Positions 59,608-64,000 of a stretch of DNA of 64,000 bases are shown piece by piece. This stretch comes from Polyangiaceae bacterium (GTDB taxonomy: Bacteria > Myxococcota_A > Polyangia > Polyangiales > Polyangiaceae). The position numbers and the translations under genes are program-made. The notes beneath the pieces are model-generated. The model was not told the origin of the DNA. It did no database searches and saw only the letters and a list, made by a program, of their open reading frames with translations. The stretch covers positions 1-64,000 of the forward strand of contig JAICTZ010000021.1 of NCBI GenBank assembly GCA_025936115.1, written 5' to 3'. Position 1 is the first letter of the stretch, and every line of letters begins with the position of its first letter.

Positions 59608-62211
59608 ATGAGTACTGTATCACATAATAAGCCCGAATCAAGTGCCGAAGACGAGGCAAGCGGCGTGCACGACGCTCGGCGCTTTTGGATCACTACGTAC
59701 CTAGGCCCCGTCACTAACCAAGAGCCCCACGAAGGGGCGCCGCTTACTTGGGACGATTTTTGCGAAGCGATCCTTTATCTCGTCGCGCAGGAGCACCCCC
59801 AAAAAGAAGATCTGCCGTTGTGGGCTCCACACCGGCTCACCCACCCGCACCGCAATAACCTGAACGTCGACCATGTCTCCGCGATCGCGCTCGACGTGGA
59901 GCACGTATCAGACGACGAGATCCACGAAGCGGGGTCGCGGTTAGAGCAACTTGGCTGGGCCGCGCTCATTTACGAGTCGCCGAGCGACGGGCTTCACGCG
60001 TTGCCCGACGGGCGACCCGAGCGACGGATGCGGATCGTCGTGCCGACAGACCGCGATATCAAACCGAGCGAGTGCAAGGCGACGCGGATCGCGCTCGCGA
60101 CGCTGCTCGGCTTCGACCCTGAGAAGCACGGGATCACGGGTGAGACGACCGACCCCGCTCGTTGGTTCTACGCTGGCAGAGTCGCCGGTACGCCCGGGCG
60201 TGACTGGGGGCGATCGCCCGGTGTGTTTGCTCCCGTCGATCTGCTAGTCGAAAACGCTCCCACGACGGAGCCGGCACCCAAAACCGGCGCCGCAAGCGGC
60301 AACGGCACGCCCGCTTCCGACGGCAAGGTGGCCGCTATCGCGGCGCTTATTCGAGACGAGTATGCGACCGGCCGCCGTCACGAGTTAGACCGTGCGATCG
60401 GTTGCTGGCTCGCTGAGCAATTCGAGAGCGACGCGACTATTGAGGCTGTGATTCGCGCGCTGCCCTGCGAACTGAAAAACAAGAAGAAGCGAATTGCCCA
60501 AGCGAAAGAGGCAGCTCAACAGGCGCGCGACTACCGACGCAAGCCCGACCCTAGTAAGAAAAAGCCCGCCGGGTGGAGTACGTTGGTAGAACGGCTCGGA
60601 ATCGAACGCTGCAACGCGCTGCAAGCCATCGTTGGATTCAAGAAAACACCGCCGGGCGGCGCGGCGCCGGCACCGGAGCCTCAAGCCGTCCCGATCGACC
60701 CAAGCGCGGCACACGCCGGCCACGACCCCGCCGTCGATCACGTGGTCATGCATCTCGCGGTCCCGGGTCTCAGAGTCTTCCAGCGCTCGGGGAAGCTCGT
60801 GACGGTCACTCACGACGCGAGCGACGAAGGGGGCGTCATTCGCCCAGCGGGCACGCCAACGATCCGCGAGCTCACCGTGCCTCGGCTCAAAGAAATCATC
60901 CGCATGACCGCCGGCCCGCGCGAGGCGAACCTGGCGTCCGAAGTCGTCGCGCGCGGTGAGTGGAATCACATTCGTCCTCTCGACGCGATCGTCTCGTACC
61001 CCGTCATGCGGCGCGACGGGACCTTGCTCACGGAGAGCGGTTACGACGCGGCGACGCGGACGCTCGCTGAAATCACGGTTACCGTTGACGTACCCCAAGC
61101 GCCAACGCTCGACGACGCGCGAGCCGCCCTGGCGACGCTTTGCGACCTCGTCAGCGACTTCCCGTTCGCCGACGAGACGCAACGCGCGGCGTGGCTTGCC
61201 ATGCTGCTCACGATACCCGCGCGTCCGGCGATCGATGGGCCGACGCCCCTCGGGCTATTCGAAGCGTCGATGCGATCGAGCGGCAAGTCAAAACTCGCGG
61301 ACGTGATTTCTAACATCGCCACCGGCCGAGACGCCCCGCGGCGCGTCGTTCCCAAGACGAAAGAGGAGTGGGACAAGACGATGCTTTCGATCCTGAGCGC
61401 GGGCGACCCCCTGGTGCTCTTCGACAACGTGACGGTCATGCTAGCGAGCGACGCGCTCGACGCCGTGCTCACGGGTACGACCTACGAGCAACGCGTGCTC
61501 GGTGTGAGCGAGGACCGTCGGGTTGCCATTCGTACCGTGTTCCTCGCCAGCGCGAACAACGCTCGACTGTCCACCGACCTCGTGCGGCGTTCGCTCGGGT
61601 GCCGTCTCGACCCCGCCGAAGAGGACCCCGCGCAACGCACCGGATTCAAGCATCAGGACCTGCTCGGCCACGTTCGAGAGGAGCGCTCGCGTTACCTGAG
61701 CGCGGCGCTCACCGTCGTTCGAGCGTACGCCGTCGCGGGTCGCCCGCGCGTCACGACTCGCCCAATGGGGTCGTACGAATCATGGTGCCGGGTGGTGCGT
61801 GACGCACTCGTTTGGGCCGGCGCGGCGGACCCTGCCACGACGCAAGAGGCGCTCCGAGAGTCGGCGGACGTGGAGCGCGACGAAATCGGGGCTCTGTTCA
61901 CCGCGTGGCACACGCTGCTCGGGGACAAGCCGGTGACAGTGCAGGAGGCGATCGACGCGACGAAGCGCCAACCGACCGCCCTTGGGTTCAGCGGACCGCC
62001 GACCGAAGAGCAGCGCGCCCTACTCGACGCGCTATGGGGCGTGATTCCGAACGCGTCCGAGACCCGCGATCCGAAGGCGACGCCGACGGCGAAGACGCTC
62101 GGCAACCGCTTGCGGGTGCTGCGAGATCAGAAGGTCGGCGGACTCGTGCTGCGGGATCAGAAGCCTGACCGTAACGGCGTCAAGAAGTGGCGCGTCGTCC
62201 CCAACGTCTGA
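59608..62211 (+). CDS. Phage/plasmid primase-helicase
   Basis: 867 residues. The N-terminal 220 resemble an archaeo-eukaryotic-type primase: AIALDVEHVSDDEIHEAG near residue 92, then RRMRIVVPTDRDI and ARWFYAGRVAGTPG. A helical linker leads to a C-terminal ATPase: LFEASMRSSGKSKLADVI near 550-568 (Walker A-like SSGKS) and PLVLFDNVTVM near 600 (Walker B-like), with TVFLASANNARLSTDLVRRS as a sensor region. This is the architecture of replication proteins in prophages and integrative plasmids. It probably opens and primes the element's own origin. Confidence 0.8.
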   Translation: MSTVSHNKPESSAEDEASGVHDARRFWITTYLGPVTNQEPHEGAPLTWDDFCEAILYLVAQEHPQKEDLPLWAPHRLTHPHRNNLNVDHVSAIALDVEHVSDDEIHEAGSRLEQLGWAALIYESPSDGLHALPDGRPERRMRIVVPTDRDIKPSECKATRIALATLLGFDPEKHGITGETTDPARWFYAGRVAGTPGRDWGRSPGVFAPVDLLVENAPTTEPAPKTGAASGNGTPASDGKVAAIAALIRDEYATGRRHELDRAIGCWLAEQFESDATIEAVIRALPCELKNKKKRIAQAKEAAQQARDYRRKPDPSKKKPAGWSTLVERLGIERCNALQAIVGFKKTPPGGAAPAPEPQAVPIDPSAAHAGHDPAVDHVVMHLAVPGLRVFQRSGKLVTVTHDASDEGGVIRPAGTPTIRELTVPRLKEIIRMTAGPREANLASEVVARGEWNHIRPLDAIVSYPVMRRDGTLLTESGYDAATRTLAEITVTVDVPQAPTLDDARAALATLCDLVSDFPFADETQRAAWLAMLLTIPARPAIDGPTPLGLFEASMRSSGKSKLADVISNIATGRDAPRRVVPKTKEEWDKTMLSILSAGDPLVLFDNVTVMLASDALDAVLTGTTYEQRVLGVSEDRRVAIRTVFLASANNARLSTDLVRRSLGCRLDPAEEDPAQRTGFKHQDLLGHVREERSRYLSAALTVVRAYAVAGRPRVTTRPMGSYESWCRVVRDALVWAGAADPATTQEALRESADVERDEIGALFTAWHTLLGDKPVTVQEAIDATKRQPTALGFSGPPTEEQRALLDALWGVIPNASETRDPKATPTAKTLGNRLRVLRDQKVGGLVLRDQKPDRNGVKKWRVVPNV

Positions 62212-62212
62212 C

Positions 62213-62311
62213 GTGCGGGGTCTGCCGGGTCTGCGGGGTCCGTTCTACCCTATTCGATCATCATCTCAGTTCGGCCTGTACAGACCCCGCATGACCCCGC
62301 AGACCCCGCAC
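62213..62311. repeat. Iteron-like inverted and direct repeats
   Basis: GTGCGGGGTCTG at 62213-62224 is the exact reverse complement of CAGACCCCGCAC at 62300-62311. Between them GGTCTGCGGGGTC (62228) and three direct GACCCCGCA words (62283, 62293, 62302) repeat the same motif. They lie just after the primase gene in the 290-base gap 62212-62501. A replication origin or a terminase (pac) recognition site would fit; a terminator is a further option. Confidence 0.6.
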
Positions 62312-62501
62312 CTGGCTCCCCGACCGGCCGCGCCGTCGTCGTCCCGGAGCTCGCCGCGCGCGCTAGCCGGACGCACTCCCCTCCCCGCCGGCCTAGCAAG
62401 GCGCCCGGCTGACGTGAATTCGGCTGCGCCGCGCGCGGGACGGATCCGAATCCGGATCCGGCGATAGTTGCGCTCTATCGAATCGTCGCACAAGCTGTCC
62501 A

Positions 62502-63053
62502 ATGGCTATCAGAACCGCACACGGCGACGCGCGAGCGAACGGCCGCACCGTCGTTATCGAGACGGCCCCCGCCTCAGAGCTCCCCGCGTATGTGCCGCGT
62601 GACCCCACGGTGACGCCGCCCGCCGGCTCAGGGGCGCGCCTCGCGCGTGGGGGCGACGCCGCCGTCGCGCGGGTCATGCAACGCGCGTCGGCGCTCGCTC
62701 AGGCCGCCAAGCGCCAGGCGTCCCTACGCCTGCTCGATGGCTTCGGCCTGGACCCGTCGAGCGTCCCGCCCGCGCTCGCCGTCCACATCGAGCACGCCCG
62801 CGAGTGGTGCGACGCCGAGGTCACCCGCGTCGCCCGCGAAGTCGGCGGGGGCGTCGCGTCGCCGGCCGTCGCCGCGCTGATCCAGAGCGCCGCGCTCGCC
62901 ATGGCCATGCAACGGCACGCCGTCGCCGACGGCCGCGCCAGCGACGCCGCGAGGTTCGGTGGCGAGGTTCGGGCAAACGTCCTAGCCGCGCATGAGCTCG
63001 CCGCACGTGAGGCAAAGGCACGGGCCGCCAACGCGCCCGCGGAGCCCTGGTGA
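62502..63053 (+). CDS. Candidate small terminase subunit
   Basis: 183 residues, Ala-rich and helical (VMQRASALAQAAKRQASLRL, VAALIQSAALAMAMQRHAVA), no membrane segment. I do not recognise a family; the suggestion rests on its place two genes upstream of the large terminase. The stop overlaps the next gene. Confidence 0.5.
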   Translation: MAIRTAHGDARANGRTVVIETAPASELPAYVPRDPTVTPPAGSGARLARGGDAAVARVMQRASALAQAAKRQASLRLLDGFGLDPSSVPPALAVHIEHAREWCDAEVTRVAREVGGGVASPAVAALIQSAALAMAMQRHAVADGRASDAARFGGEVRANVLAAHELAAREAKARAANAPAEPW

Positions 63054-63280
63054 TGAACGCGCTCGGCTGGTCGTTCACGACTTGGACACGGTTCGGGCTA
63101 CCCGCGGCGCTATTCGTCGGCGCCGACGAGCGTGCATGGCGGGATGACCGGCTCGGTGTCTGCTCGGGTTCGAGTGACGCCAGCGCCTATTGGGCTCGCG
63201 TCGCATCGTACACGGCCCCGAACACGAACGCGCACCGCGCCGCGCTTGCGGCCGCTGCCCTGACTGGGATTGCACAATGA
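63053..63280 (+). CDS. Small phage protein of unknown function
   Basis: 75 residues from the ATG at 63053 (GTG at 63050 is also in frame), with several Trp and Ala residues (WSFTTWTRFGLPAALF, ASAYWARVASYTAPN). Overlaps the upstream stop and the terminase start, so it belongs to the packaging operon. Confidence 0.5.
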   Translation: MNALGWSFTTWTRFGLPAALFVGADERAWRDDRLGVCSGSSDASAYWARVASYTAPNTNAHRAALAAAALTGIAQ

Positions 63281-64000
63281 CCACGCCGACGTTCGTCGAG
63301 TTCTGCAAAGATCGCATCAAAGTCCCGCTCACACCGGGGCAAGAGATTCTCGCCGCGTGCTGCTTCGACGGCGAAGACGTACCGATCGAGGCGTCCGAGT
63401 TGTTCGGTGGATTTCACGGCGCCGTGCCATCCGAAGCACGCAAGACGATCGCGTGGCTCTGTGGTCGCGCGTCGGGCAAGACGAGACTCGCCGCGTATTA
63501 CATCCTCTACCGGCTGCTATACGCGGACCTCTCGCGACTCGCGAAGGGTGAGATCGCATTCGGCGCCGTGTTCTCGCCTAACAAGGAGCTCTCCGAACAG
63601 ATGATCCGCTTCGCTCGGGGCGTGCTCACCGGAACGCGATTCGAGCGCGCCGTGGTCAAAGAAGATCGCACCTCATTCACGATCAAGCGACCCGACGGCG
63701 TGCTCGTGCGCTTCGTCGTGCTCGCGGCCGCGAAGAAGGGCGTGACGGGTCGTGGCAAAACGCTCGTCGCCGCGGCGCTTGACGAGTGCTGCTTCTTCGC
63801 ACCGGAGACGGCGGGCGCCGTCAACGATCAAGACGTGTTCGACGCGTTACCCGCGCGCCTCATGCCCGGCGGATCGATCGTGCTTTGCTCGACGCCGTGG
63901 TCGCAAGCGGGGCTCTTGTTCGACCTTTGGTCCGCCGAGCTCGGCAAGCCGAAGACCGCGCTCGTCGCGGTGGCGCCCACCGAAAACATGCGCCCCGACA
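63277..64000 (+). CDS. Phage terminase large subunit (3' end outside window)
   Basis: The first 241 residues are in the window. Walker A is WLCGRASGKTRLAAYY near residue 66-80, then AFGAVFSPNKELSEQMIRFA, the Walker B-type LVAAALDECCFF near 163-174, and a motif III-like IVLCSTPWSQAGLLFDLW. This is the ATPase half of a TerL packaging motor; the nuclease half must lie beyond the right edge. ATGA overlap with the preceding gene. The gene shows that the element is phage-derived rather than a simple plasmid. Confidence 0.88.
   Translation, partial: MTTPTFVEFCKDRIKVPLTPGQEILAACCFDGEDVPIEASELFGGFHGAVPSEARKTIAWLCGRASGKTRLAAYYILYRLLYADLSRLAKGEIAFGAVFSPNKELSEQMIRFARGVLTGTRFERAVVKEDRTSFTIKRPDGVLVRFVVLAAAKKGVTGRGKTLVAAALDECCFFAPETAGAVNDQDVFDALPARLMPGGSIVLCSTPWSQAGLLFDLWSAELGKPKTALVAVAPTENMRPD

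Noticed and set aside
62393..62677. Minus-strand frame between primase and small terminase candidate
   Set aside because: Opposite to the direction of all element genes, Arg/Ala/Pro-rich, and overlapping a better plus-strand gene.

Overview
The window is about 64 kb of very GC-rich DNA with densely packed genes and frequent 4-base start/stop overlaps (ATGA or GTGA). Several features point to a myxobacterium of the Polyangiales/Sorangium type: Ser/Thr kinase, ECF sigma/FecR pair, many secreted lipoproteins with long Gly/Ala/Ser-rich linkers, MopE-like metal-binding repeats, MYXO-CTERM-like tails and several plant-polysaccharide hydrolases. This placement is inference from gene content; there is no rRNA or complete tRNA here to confirm it.

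1-25 kb is mostly core genome: a kinase (open at the left edge), small lipoproteins, an L,D-transpeptidase, a Gld-type ABC exporter with a DUF4340 protein, QueG, an orphan oxidase subunit III, PdxH, a MepA-type endopeptidase with LysM, ornithine carbamoyltransferase, cyclophilin, a GH9 cellulase, a MutS-like ATPase and a WbpB-type dehydrogenase. A roughly 280-bp near-palindromic element (5110-5392) sits between two divergent genes.

25-52 kb is an accessory, secretion-rich region. An ECF sigma/FecR operon is followed by a run of Gly-rich linker lipoproteins: BNR-repeat protein, pectinesterase, CAP protein, CE1-like esterase, lectin-like protein, SGNH esterase, propeller protein, GH5 cellulase and MopE-like protein. 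The GH9, GH5, CE8, CE1-like and SGNH enzymes together suggest breakdown of plant or microbial polysaccharides outside the cell. An archaemetzincin, a cold-shock protein, an ArsR/SRPBCC pair and a copper-monooxygenase-like protein are also present.

46-59 kb is a toxin-antitoxin and mobile-DNA graveyard. It holds an intact VapBC pair, an intact Fic protein and a nucleotidyltransferase with its partner. Around them lie broken copies: truncated nucleotidyltransferase, frameshifted HigA, HigA/PIN chimera, HicB tail and TIR-domain fragment. Six dispersed copies of one short repeat punctuate it; the core resembles the 3' end of a tRNA (antisense), and three long copies encode the same C-terminal peptide. 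Two paralogous small genes each follow a short copy of the repeat.

59-64 kb is the left part of a prophage or phage-derived element: a small HTH protein, an excisionase-like protein, an 867-aa primase/helicase, an iteron-like inverted repeat cluster, a candidate small terminase gene and the start of the large terminase, which runs off the right edge. No integrase is visible.
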